DNA of 64,000 bases from contig NZ_JAJITD010000012.1 in the NCBI RefSeq assembly GCF_020880815.1, positions 1 to 64,000 of the forward strand. Direction: 5' to 3'. Origin of the DNA: Paraburkholderia sejongensis. GTDB lineage: Bacteria > Pseudomonadota > Gammaproteobacteria > Burkholderiales > Burkholderiaceae. The position numbers and the translations under genes were made by a program. Shown here in pieces: positions 27,608 through 37,300 of the stretch; within the stretch, counting starts at the first letter, position 1, and each line of letters opens with the position of its first letter. Under the pieces are notes generated by a model that saw nothing but the letters and a program-made list of their open reading frames with translations, had not been told where the DNA came from and did no database searches.

Positions 27608-28219
27608 TCAACGGCCCGCCAGCAAGCGCCCGCCCAATCCCACCAACAGCACGCCGGCCGCGGTATCGAGCGCGGCCTTGCGGCGAATCAGCGTGCGCTG
27701 AACCGCCGGATGCGACGCGAGCAGCGCCATCGCGCAGTACCACGCGGCCGAGATGCCGATCGACATCGCGACCACCGCGATGTTCAGCCACAGCGGCGCG
27801 TGGGCGGGCACCATCAACGCAAAAATGCTGCCGTAGAACGCGACGGATTTCGGGTTCGTCATGCTGACCACGTAGCCCTTCTTCGTTGCGGCCCAGCCGG
27901 AAGCGCCGGCCGTCACGGCGGCCGATAGCGGTCGCCGCGCGCCGGCGATCATCTTGATGCCCAGCCAGATCAGATAGAGCGCACCGGCCACCCGCAGCAG
28001 GGTGCCGAGCCACGCGACGTGCGCGACGAGCAGGCCGAGTCCCGCGATCGCAATCAGCGCCCAGGTGCCGGACGCGGCGGCGAGACCCAGACCGGTCATC
28101 ACGCCGGCGCTGCGCGACGCGATCGCGGTCGAGGTGACGATCAGAAAATTCGGTCCCGGACTGGCGACGCTGAGCAGCAGCACGCCCGCGAGTGCGAGCA
28201 GGAGGTTGATCGATTGCAA
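27608..28219 (-). CDS. LysE/RhtB-family amino-acid exporter
   Basis: A 203-residue inner-membrane protein of the LysE superfamily, which exports amino acids or related metabolites by proton exchange. The N-terminal LLLALAGVLLLSVASPGPNFLIV carries the SPGPN motif and the mid-section GALYLIWLGIKMI, both diagnostic; about six helices are present. No ATG is suitably placed. The TTG at 28219 aligns with the normal N-terminus and is preceded by GGGA. It ends 59 bases before the LysR start and may be independently transcribed. Confidence 0.88.
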   Translation of the reverse strand: MQSINLLLALAGVLLLSVASPGPNFLIVTSTAIASRSAGVMTGLGLAAASGTWALIAIAGLGLLVAHVAWLGTLLRVAGALYLIWLGIKMIAGARRPLSAAVTAGASGWAATKKGYVVSMTNPKSVAFYGSIFALMVPAHAPLWLNIAVVAMSIGISAAWYCAMALLASHPAVQRTLIRRKAALDTAAGVLLVGLGGRLLAGR

Positions 28220-28586
28220 GGTAGATTCCCGGTAATGGGTAGGGGCGCGGAATCGGACTGGTTCCTCAACCGATGTGAGGTGGGGTTTACTGTAATTGAA
28301 ACGACGCGCCGCTCTGAAGCATGATCGCCCTATGTTGTACGATGAATTATGTCGTTGCCTAACAACTTGGCCGCGAGTCCTGCGAAGCGTGTCCTTGTAG
28401 GTATCCGAAGCGCCGCAGATAGCGGGTCGCGATGGGACGTCGAAGCCTGACATAGTCCGTGGTATCTCATACGATGTCTTATAACAAAATTTAACAATCG
28501 GCAGCTCCGGCAAGGGCCGCAAGCGTCGTCGCGACCTCGCGCAGCGTGCCGAGCCTGCCCACGATTCACCCCCAAGGAGATGACTT
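28220..28586. promoter_or_regulatory. Divergent intergenic region (LysE exporter / GH28 lipoprotein)
   Basis: A 367-base spacer between two divergent genes. A strong ribosome-binding site AAGGAGA (28574-28580) serves the GH28 gene. Near 28475-28500 a TATAAC-containing AT-rich stretch could be its -10 region. Related CATACGATGTC-like words occur near 28336 and 28469 and may be GntR-type half-sites, but the match is weak. No gene is seen here. Confidence 0.4.
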
Positions 28587-31244
28587 ATGAAGATGCGCTC
28601 AGTCCGGGAGCTTTGTGCACTCGGCCTGTTCGTCCTGACCGTCGCCGCTTGCAGCGACGGTCATGGCGTTTCCGGCTCGAATAGCAGTTCCAGCACGCCG
28701 CCCAGCAACCCTGGCTCGCCGTCGACGCCGGCGTGGACGCCGGGCCGTTACGCCGGCGACACCAACCTGCCCGATGCGCCGGCGCTGCCGTCGGACACGC
28801 AGGTCTGCTCGACCCTGGAGGCCAGCAACAAGCTGGTCAAAAACGCCGACGGTTCGCTGCCGGTCAGCGCGGATCCCACGCCGGCCACCTACGGCGGCGC
28901 GACCACCGCGTTGAACAATCCCGACCAGGCGCGCATCCAGGCCGCGCTCGACGCGTGCGGCGCGAGCGTCGACGCCGAAGTCGGCGCGAAGATCAGCCAG
29001 GCCGACCAGCAGGCCGCGGCGACCCAGCAGGCCGCGAATAACTCGCTGGTCAACATCGCCGGCGCGTCGAGCGAAACGCTGTCGAACCCGAGCTACAAGG
29101 CGACCCGGTTCGCGGTGCGGCTGGTGAAGAACAGCGGCGGCGCCGGCAACGCATTCCTGAGCGGACCGTTGGTGCTGCCGTCGGGCGTCACGCTGTGGAT
29201 CGACGACGGCGTCACGCTGTTCGCGAGCCGCGACGTGGTGGTCTACGACAAGAGCGCGCAGGACCGCCCGAACGCGATCACCTGCGGCGCGGCGATCAAC
29301 AACCCGAACGGGCTGCCGGCGCCGGGCGGCACGCTGAACGCGGGCACGGCGACGATCGCCGGCACCAGCGGGATGCAGAACTGCTACGCCCTGATTCGCG
29401 GCAACCACACGGTCAATACCTCGCTGATGGGCAATGGCTCGATCGACGCGCGCGGTTACATGCCGCTGATCAGTTCGTCGCCGAACTATCCGATGATCCG
29501 CTGGGCGACCGGCGTCACCGAGGCTTTCACCTATTCGGGCAACAACATCAGCGGCGTGACCACGCCGAAGTTCAGCTGCACCAACACGATCGCCGCTTAC
29601 CGCGCGGGCATGCTGGCGCCGGAAGGCACCGCCTGCGACGTGGTGACCGCGATGGGCAAGACCACGCTGACCACCCCGGCGCTCGCCTACGTGGTGAACC
29701 GTCAGGCGACCAGCGTGCCGCAGGGCTACGCGGTCACCGGCGGCGGCTGTAACGCCAGCACGAGCGGTTGCGCGCGCTGGGTGCCGGCGAGCTGGTGGGA
29801 CATCTCGTACCACGGCAATAAAGACATCGGCGGCGGCCCGTACAGCTTCCAGGGCAACCCGGGCATGTTCTGGATGCAGCAGTCGAAGAACCTGTCGCTG
29901 TATCAGATCACGCTGCGCAACAGCACCTTCTTCACCGTCGAGGCCGACGGCGTGGACGGCTTCACCGTATGGGGCATCAAGATCATCACGCCGCTGCTAC
30001 CGGATGCGGCGAACCAGGCGAGCGCCGGCATGAACAACGACGGCTTCGACGGCGTCAGCGGTTCGTACTCGCGTCTGTACACGGGCGCGACGATCGACGC
30101 GAGCTCGACCGGCGTGAAGAACACCGACGGCGTCGACCCGAGCGTCGCGTCGGGTCCGGAGCACGCGGCGCTCGGCACCGGCAGCACGACGAGCTCGTCG
30201 GGTCAGGTGTACTTCGACAGCTACGTGAAGAACGTCGCGATCGTCTACAACTTCCTGAGCCCGTCGGACGACAATGTCGCGTTCAAGGGCGGCCTGATGG
30301 ATCCGCGCCCGGCCGCGACGCACGGTGCGCAGAACGGTTCGGACCCGGCCAATATGGCGTGGGGCATCGACGGTAATCGCGGCGTGTCGTCGAACCGCAC
30401 CTACGGAATTACGGTCGCGCACAACCACAACTACAACGGCCACGGTTTGTCGATCGGCAGCCCGACCAATGCAGGTGTGCGAAATATTCACTTCTACGAC
30501 AACTACTTCGACAGCGTCTACGACGGCAGCACTGCGTCGACGGACATGGGTGTCGTAGGTCTGCGCATCAAGAGCGGCCAGGCGCGCGGCGGCGACGTCA
30601 GCAACATCTACTACGACGGCGCGTGTATGCGTGGGGTGAAGGACTTCCTCGTGTTCGACATGTACTACACCGGCCCGGGTGCGGACCCGATTTCGTACAC
30701 GGGTCTCGGCTGGTTGGCCCCGAGCTTTCACGACATCAACCTGAGCAACATTCGCCTGATGAACATCCCGGCCAACAAGTCGGCGGGCAAGAACGGCGGC
30801 GGCAACCTGACCTTCCGGGGTCTGCATGCCGACACCGCTTATGCCGACACGCAGAGCGTGATCCAGCTGAACCTGGATAACGTGGTCGCGGACAACGATG
30901 TCGTGCTGGGTATCTCGAATCTGAGCAAGCCGGTCGTCAACATCGGTTCGCTGGACGGCTCGACGCAGTCGAAGGCGGCTAACGCAAACCTGAATCTGGG
31001 CGCGAACGTGAGCCTGATCGGCCAGTCGTTCGCGCACGGGTCGGGCGGGATCCTGACCAATACGTCGAGCGGCGCGGGCAAGTACACGAGCCCGACCAAC
31101 ACGCTGAACCTGACGGTGAACGGCAGCGACGACGCGGGCGCGGCGAGCGACGCAAATCCGGCGGCGACGATCGTCGCGCAGAATGCGAAGCTGCAACTGT
31201 GCGATCAGGCTGCCTCGTGGCCGGCGTTCCCGAACGTGAAGTAG
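28587..31244 (+). CDS. GH28 polygalacturonase-like lipoprotein
   Basis: An 885-residue secreted protein of glycoside hydrolase family 28, whose members cleave alpha-1,4-galacturonosyl bonds in pectin. A lipobox ending at Cys22 (TVAAC) predicts membrane anchoring, followed by a Ser/Pro/Gly linker (about 25-55). The four GH28 motifs are in order: NTDGVD (512-517), SDDN (Asp561/Asp562), NGHG (around His619) and RIK (660-662). The three expected acidic residues, the His and the Arg/Lys are all present. The chain is about twice the usual length, with extra segments both before and after the beta-helix. The exact substrate may be a galacturonan or another uronate polymer. The gene stands alone and ends at a shared terminator. 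Confidence 0.88.
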   Translation: MKMRSVRELCALGLFVLTVAACSDGHGVSGSNSSSSTPPSNPGSPSTPAWTPGRYAGDTNLPDAPALPSDTQVCSTLEASNKLVKNADGSLPVSADPTPATYGGATTALNNPDQARIQAALDACGASVDAEVGAKISQADQQAAATQQAANNSLVNIAGASSETLSNPSYKATRFAVRLVKNSGGAGNAFLSGPLVLPSGVTLWIDDGVTLFASRDVVVYDKSAQDRPNAITCGAAINNPNGLPAPGGTLNAGTATIAGTSGMQNCYALIRGNHTVNTSLMGNGSIDARGYMPLISSSPNYPMIRWATGVTEAFTYSGNNISGVTTPKFSCTNTIAAYRAGMLAPEGTACDVVTAMGKTTLTTPALAYVVNRQATSVPQGYAVTGGGCNASTSGCARWVPASWWDISYHGNKDIGGGPYSFQGNPGMFWMQQSKNLSLYQITLRNSTFFTVEADGVDGFTVWGIKIITPLLPDAANQASAGMNNDGFDGVSGSYSRLYTGATIDASSTGVKNTDGVDPSVASGPEHAALGTGSTTSSSGQVYFDSYVKNVAIVYNFLSPSDDNVAFKGGLMDPRPAATHGAQNGSDPANMAWGIDGNRGVSSNRTYGITVAHNHNYNGHGLSIGSPTNAGVRNIHFYDNYFDSVYDGSTASTDMGVVGLRIKSGQARGGDVSNIYYDGACMRGVKDFLVFDMYYTGPGADPISYTGLGWLAPSFHDINLSNIRLMNIPANKSAGKNGGGNLTFRGLHADTAYADTQSVIQLNLDNVVADNDVVLGISNLSKPVVNIGSLDGSTQSKAANANLNLGANVSLIGQSFAHGSGGILTNTSSGAGKYTSPTNTLNLTVNGSDDAGAASDANPAATIVAQNAKLQLCDQAASWPAFPNVK

Positions 31245-31309
31245 GCGTGGTGTCGTAACGGTAGCGCAGTCGCGGCTCGCTGCCGCGACTGCGGCAGGAA
31301 GCAGGAAGC

Positions 31310-31341
31310 AAAAAGCCCCACAGGCGACTGTGGGGCTTTTT
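31310..31341. terminator. Bidirectional rho-independent terminator
   Basis: A perfect 14-bp inverted repeat, AAAAAGCCCCACAG-GCGA-CTGTGGGGCTTTTT, with a GNRA loop and T-runs on both strands. It lies between the stops of the convergent GH28 and phosphodiesterase genes and should serve both. Confidence 0.95.
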
Positions 31342-31466
31342 GTCTTGTGACACTAGTGCGATCGATCCGCAGTCCAGCAGAGTTGGCGCGCCGCGCCGTG
31401 GCTGCTGTGCAGCGGATCACGGCATCGACAAGCCGCCGCGAACTGTCCGCGGATTATCGTCGTCGC

Positions 31467-33152
31467 TCAGTCGCGATGTTCGAAGCCCGGCAACGCACGC
31501 GTTCCTTCGAGCGCGACCGCCTGCAGCAGGCCGGGTTCGACATCGAGCAGTTGCAGGATCGTCGGCGCGACCTGAGTGGTCAGCACGCGCTCGTTATTGA
31601 CTTGCCCGGCGTGGTGCGCGTGCGGCACGTACACGACCAGACCCAGGTGGCTATCGTCGGGCGAATTGCCGCCGTGCTCTTCGTCCTTCGATTTGCTCGA
31701 CGTGTAGATGACGCCCGGGTTCGGCTGCACGATGATGTCCGGCGTGCGGCCGCGAGCCGGATCGCCGAAGCGGTTCGCGAGTTGCTGGCCGTACAGGATG
31801 TACGCCTGCGGACCGTCCGCGCAGATGCCGGGCGCGTTGCAGCTCAGATTCGCCTTCAGCGTCTTCACGACGGCCGGCAGCTGGCTTTGATCGCGCAACC
31901 AGATCAGCCCGACGTCGTCGGTCTGCACGAAGCCGGTGCCGGCAAGGCCGCTGCCGTCGTTGAGGTTGCCGGTCTGCGTGCTGTTCTGGCCGAAATTGCC
32001 GTTCGCATCCAGATAGCCGCTCGTTTCGAGCAGTTTGCTCAACGTGTCGCCGTTCTTCACGAGCTTCGAAGAATCGGCCGGCGACTGACCGTGCTTCGCG
32101 GTGACGATGATCGCCGTCGAGTCGTACAGGTTGCGTTGCTTCAGTTCGGCGACGATGCGGCCCAACGCGTTGTCCAGATAAGCGATCGCGCCGGCAACCT
32201 GCGGGCCCGGCGTAAAGCTCGCGTCGAGATAGCCGCCCTTGTTTGCGACCGTCGCCTTCTGCGCGACGCTGAGCGTCTGGAAGTTCGCGCCGAACACGGT
32301 CGGCACCGGCGCGCTCGTTTGACCGGTCGAATCCTTGCCGTCGATCTCGTTGAGCAGCGACTGCACGTGGAGGTTGTCGAACGTTTCCGTGTGCGTGTAG
32401 AGGTCGGTGAAGTTCGTGTTGGTGGCCGGATCGATCGAATTGATTTCGGTGCGCGACAGATCGTCGACGCCGGCGCCCGACGGCCCGTTGAGCCAGTCGT
32501 AACCCCACGCGTGCTTGTCGGCCCACGCGGTGCGCGCGCCGCGCACGTGGCTCTTGATCACTTCGAAGACCGTATTGGTCTTGATGTAGTTATGCGGATA
32601 GACGGGCGTGCACACACCGTTGACCAGCGCATGCGGGATCGCCTGCGGATTGAACGCGCCGCCGCCGTCGAGATGCGTGAGTGCACCACCGTTTACGGCG
32701 TCGATGCCGGTGGTTTCGTCGAACACGACGTTCCAGCCGGTCGGGCCGCTGCAATTGCTATCGGACGGCGCATAGAGCGTGCGGTCGTACGTCACGTCGT
32801 AGAACAGGCCCGCGGACTTCGGCGAGCCGCCGGTCACGAGCGCCGCGAGACCCGGAAACGAATCCGACAGTCCCGGCGTATAGGCATTTGCGTACGTGGT
32901 GCCGGCATTGGCCAGCAGCGCGAGATTCGGGCAGGTGTTCGCGCCGATGCAGCGGGCGACGTCCTGTTGATGCAGACCATCGAAGCTGATCAGCAGCACG
33001 TGCTTGACCGGGCTATTGCGACCGTTCTCGCGGCCGCGATCGCGGTCGTGATCGTCGCCGGCTGCGGCAAATGCCGTATGCAGACCGGCGAGCAGCGCGA
33101 TTGCCGCGTAGATTGCACTTTGCTTACGCCTTCTTTTGCTGACAGCTTTCAT
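31467..33152 (-). CDS. Secreted alkaline-phosphatase-superfamily phosphodiesterase
   Basis: A 561-residue protein of the type I phosphodiesterase/nucleotide pyrophosphatase branch. A basic n-region and hydrophobic core (about residues 12-30, ending HTAFAAA) form a signal peptide, followed by an Asp/Arg-rich spacer (GDDHDRDRGRENGR). The metal motif is VLLISFDGLHQQD. The nucleophile region TPGLSDSFPGLAALVTGG aligns with the NPP pattern, with Ser in the nucleophile position. Later metal ligands lie in AKHGQSP and EEHGGNSPDDSHLG. The ATG at 33152 follows AGGACGAAAG. It acts in the periplasm or outside the cell on an unidentified phosphoester. It sits next to a sulfatase remnant of the same superfamily. 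Confidence 0.85.
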   Translation of the reverse strand: MKAVSKRRRKQSAIYAAIALLAGLHTAFAAAGDDHDRDRGRENGRNSPVKHVLLISFDGLHQQDVARCIGANTCPNLALLANAGTTYANAYTPGLSDSFPGLAALVTGGSPKSAGLFYDVTYDRTLYAPSDSNCSGPTGWNVVFDETTGIDAVNGGALTHLDGGGAFNPQAIPHALVNGVCTPVYPHNYIKTNTVFEVIKSHVRGARTAWADKHAWGYDWLNGPSGAGVDDLSRTEINSIDPATNTNFTDLYTHTETFDNLHVQSLLNEIDGKDSTGQTSAPVPTVFGANFQTLSVAQKATVANKGGYLDASFTPGPQVAGAIAYLDNALGRIVAELKQRNLYDSTAIIVTAKHGQSPADSSKLVKNGDTLSKLLETSGYLDANGNFGQNSTQTGNLNDGSGLAGTGFVQTDDVGLIWLRDQSQLPAVVKTLKANLSCNAPGICADGPQAYILYGQQLANRFGDPARGRTPDIIVQPNPGVIYTSSKSKDEEHGGNSPDDSHLGLVVYVPHAHHAGQVNNERVLTTQVAPTILQLLDVEPGLLQAVALEGTRALPGFEHRD

Positions 33153-33207
33153 CTTTCGTCCTTTTTTGTTTGCCAACGGGGATTGGTGGTGAGGGACGAA
33201 TTTGAAG

Positions 33208-33506
33208 CTAAAACAAGTCAATCTCGTGACCTGAGGTTTTTATTTCGTCATGCTGATCTCTTAAGATTTCGTTAAGGATTTGGTGATCCATTTGGACGGG
33301 TTGCCACGCTTGCGATCGACCGTGAGGTTGTGCATTTCGCCTGGATCGTTCGCCAGATCGTAGACCTCGACGTCGTTCTTCGCGAACAGCGCTTCGAGCG
33401 TGGTCGGACGGTTGAATTCGAGCGGCGAGAAATAGCGGCTGAAGCGATAGCGTCCGTCGAACACGCTGCGGATCGTGCCGCGCAGGCGGAAGTCCGGTTG
33501 CACCGC
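33208..33506 (-). pseudogene. Remnant of a sulfatase C-terminus
   Basis: About 80 codons read SVFDGRYRFSRYFSPLEF, then NDVEVYDLANDPGEMHNLT, a pattern typical of the C-terminal part of arylsulfatase-type sulfatases. The metal-binding and formylglycine-bearing N-terminal domain is missing. The end is frameshifted: near 33300 the family-like continuation (QMDHQILNEILR) moves to another frame. No start or ribosome-binding site supports expression. It abuts a LysR remnant on the other strand. Confidence 0.7.
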
Positions 33507-33797
33507 ACCCGCTGCATCGACGCAGCCGCATCACATGGCGCGACGCCGCCGCGTATCCGTGGATCATGCCGCCCATCGGTTCGCCGATGCGCACCGCGGT
33601 GGAGGTGGAGTTCGCGACGGCGCGCGTCGACGCTCCGCCGGTGCTGATGGAGTCGACTTCGCATCTGACCAATTGCGCGGTCGCGCGGCGGGTGCCGTGC
33701 CTGTTCGTATCGACCCCGCTACGGCGCGGCGGTCGCGTTGGTGCTCGCCGCGCTGCACGACGTGAGTGCGCGGCGGTTGGGGGCGCAGGAGAAGTGA
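33507..33797 (+). pseudogene. Remnant of a LysR-type regulator C-terminus
   Basis: In frame from about 33536 the sequence reads WRDAAAYPWIMPPIGSPMR, then ESTSHLTNCAVAR, the C-terminal effector-domain pattern of GbpR/CbpR-type LysR regulators. After about 33715 the sensible reading changes frame (YGAAVALVLAALHDVSARRL, stop at 33797). The DNA-binding half is absent. This is a decayed fragment directly joined to the sulfatase remnant. Confidence 0.6.
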
Positions 33798-34342
33798 CTC
33801 AGTACGCGAAACGCGATTTTAAGTTAGATTTAATTATTCGATGATAAAGAAATATTCGTTCGTTTCGGCCGAAGAATTTTTAAATTCATTTAAAGTTTTA
33901 CGGAGCAATAAGAACCGGTTTGCGCCTTGTGAAGAAGCGAGCAATAGACATGCGTGAGCAGCCATACGTGTCGATCTGGCGTCGTCAAGATGATCCCTAT
34001 AGAAAAGGGATAAAAGCACGATGGTAGCGGGGATTGCCGGCTGTTTCCAATGGCGACTATTCACGAAATCTTTAGCCGGGATTTACGATTTGCGAAGTGA
34101 ATTCATATGTGCTGTTGAATAAGAAAAGTCCTATTAGTACAAGTACTAGCTGCGGCATTTTGGATTAGTACGGGTCAGATGTTGAGCGTTTTGCTTTATT
34201 GAGATTATGGCGTCAGAGCTTCTGACTAGTTCGAAGCGAACGACGCAGCGTGCTGACAGCCCGCGTCGAACCAATTAACCAGGCCGTTGCCCCCTCGCGC
34301 AGCGTCGCCTGTCGATTTCTCGACACTAATGGGTCTGTAGCA
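33798..34342. promoter_or_regulatory. AT-rich leader of the trimeric autotransporter with repeated ATTAGTAC sites
   Basis: About 545 bases of low GC. The word ATTAGTAC occurs at 34133-34140 and again at 34164-34171, 31 bases apart (about three helical turns). The first copy is part of a 14-base palindrome TAGTAC-AA-GTACTA (34135-34148). A second palindrome, TTCGGCCGAA, lies at 33864-33873. These are candidate regulator sites for the adhesin operon. The regulator is unknown. Confidence 0.45.
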
Positions 34343-37300
34343 ATGAATAAAACTTACCGCTCGGTCTACAACGAAGCGCTCAACGCATGGGTGGCAATCA
34401 GCGAACTCGACTCGAGCAAAGGCAAGTCGAGCCGCTCCGAACGCAAGGCGCGGCGTCCGCTGACCCGAATCGCGATGGCCGTGGTCGCTGGCCTCGGGCT
34501 TGGCGCGATGCTCTCGCAGCCGGTTTCCGCGGGTCTCGCATCGGCGAACGCTTACCTGAGCGCCAAGGACGGCACGTCGAGCTACACCTACAACAACACG
34601 GTGTCGGCGGGCTTTAACGGCGTCGCGCTGGCCGGCGCAATCGACTGCGGGATGCTGTCGCCCGCCGGCAGCTCCAGCGTCTCTTCGATGATTTACGGCA
34701 CCGACGGCAGCTTCACCGGCGGCCTCTACGGTTTCGGCGCGCAGACCACGGCGCTGAGCTATGGCCAGCTGGTGAACAAGGGCAGCGGTCAGACCAACGG
34801 TATCAACAACTGGACGGGCGCGCAGACTCTCGGCAACGTGTACGTATCGCCGGGTAACGCGGTCACGCCGAACGGCGTCGGCAATACCCTCGCGACCGGT
34901 ATGAACTCGCTGGCAACGGGCTGCGGCTCGCAAGCCACCGGTATCGGTTCGACCGCGTTGGGCTGGGGCGCCGTCGCGTCCGGCGCGGGCTCGACCGCGC
35001 TCGGCATCAACTCGACCGCTTCGGGCCCGGGCTCGTTCGCGTTCGGTACCTACGCCACCGCTAGCGCACTCGACTCGATCGCGATGGGCACCCAGGCAAC
35101 CGCTGACGCGTCCAACGCAATCGCGCTCGGCGCGCAGTCATCGGTAGCGAGCAGCGCGACCTCCGGTATCGCGCTCGGCCATTCGGCTCAGGTGCTCGGC
35201 GCGTATGGGATCGCTCAGGGCGACAGCTCGGTCGCGGGCGCGACCGGCCAGAACGTCGCGATCGGCTCGGCGGCGACCAATGCGAACTCCAGCACCGGTG
35301 CGGGCGGCGCGGTCGCGATCGGCCGCGCGCAAACCGCGACCGGCGACGGTGCGGTGGCGATCGGTAGCGCCAACGTTGCAAACGGCGACGGCGCACTCGC
35401 GTTCGGCGTGAATTCGACGGCTTCGTCGAACGGCTCGATCGCATTCGGTTCGGCGGCGAACAGCAACACGACCGACGCCGTCGCGATCGGCACGGGCGCG
35501 AACGCGTTGCACGACGGCAGCGTGGCGCTCGGCGCCGGCAGCACCACCGGCGCGAGCGCGCCGACCGGCCCTGCGTATATGACGGAGCAGGCCGCGCCGA
35601 CTTCGGAAGTGTCGGTGGGCAGCGCAGGCAATCTGCGCCGGATCACGAACCTCGCCGACGGCGCCGAAGCCACGGACGCGGTGACGGTTTCGCAGTTGAG
35701 CACCAGCAACAGCAGCCTGTCGACCGGAATCGCATCGTTGTCCACGGGTGTCGACACGTTGTCTGCTTCCACCTCGACCAGCGTCGCGTCGCTGACGACC
35801 AGCATCGCTGACGCCACCAATTCGATCAGCAGCCTGTCGACTACGACGGCCGACAGCGTCAGCGCACTGTCCGCGGACATCAATACGCTGTCGACCTCGA
35901 CGTCGACCACGGTCGCTTCGTTGTCCACTGGCATCGACTCGACCAGCACGTCGGTGAGCAGCCTGTCGACCGCGACCGCCGATAACGTCAGTTCGCTGTC
36001 CACCGGTATCGACACGTTGTCGGGTTCGACCTCGACCAGCGTTGCTTCGCTTTCTACCGGCATTGACTCGACCATCACGTCGCTGAGCAGCCTGTCGACC
36101 GCAACGGCCGATAACGTGAGCTCGCTGTCCACCGGCATCGACACGCTGTCGGGCTCGACCTCGACCAGCGTCGCGTCACTTTCCACTGGCATCGACTCGA
36201 CCAGCACATCAGTGAGCAGCCTGTCGACCGCAACGGCCGATAACGTCAGCTCGCTGTCCACCGGCATCGACACGTTGTCGGGCTCGACCTCGACCAGCGT
36301 CGCTTCGCTTTCTACGGGTATCGACAACACCATCAGCAGCGTCACGAGCCTGTCCACGTCGACTTCGACCACCACGGTATCGCTGTCGACCGCGATCGAC
36401 GGCTTGTCCTCGTCCACCTCGACGAGCGTCGCGTCGTTGTCCACCGGTATCGACTCGACCAGCACGTCGCTGAGCAGCCTGTCGACCACAACAGCCGATA
36501 ACGTCAGCTCGCTGTCCACCGGTATCGACACGTTGTCGGGCTCCACCTCGACCAGCGTCGCATCGCTTTCTACCGGTATCGACAACACCGTCAGCAGCGT
36601 CACGAGCCTGTCCACCTCGACTTCGACCACCACGGTATCGCTGTCGACCGCGATCGACGGCTTGTCGTCGTCGACCTCGACGAGCGTCGCTTCGTTGTCC
36701 ACGGGCATCGATTCGACCAGCACGTCGGTGAGCAGCCTGTCGACCGCAACGGCCGAAGGCATGACCTCGCTGTCCACCGGCATCGATACGCTGTCCTCGT
36801 CGACGTCGACCAGCGTCGCTTCGTTGTCCACGGGCATCGATTCGACCAGCACGTCGGTGAGCAGCCTGTCGACCGCGACCGCCGAAAGCGTGACCTCGCT
36901 GTCGACCGGCATCGATTCGACCAGCACGTCGGTGAGCAGCCTGTCGACCGCGACCGCCGAAGGCATGACCTCGCTGTCCACCGGCCTCGACACGACCAAT
37001 GAGAATCTGAAAACCCTGTCGCTGTCGACGTCGGACAGCATCAACGTGCTGTCGACCGGCGTCGCGTCGTTGTCCACCGGTATCTACAACCTGTCGACGA
37101 CGGTCGTGACCTTGTCGACCTCGACCTCGACCAGCGTCTCGTCGCTGTCGACGAGCGTGCAGAACACCAACGACAACCTGGTAAGCCTGTCGACCTCGAC
37201 GTCGACGAGCACCGCGTCGCTGTCGACCGGCCTCGTCGAGACGAACAACAACCTGACGAGCCTGTCGACCTCGGCGTCGACGAGCACCGCGTCGCTGTCG

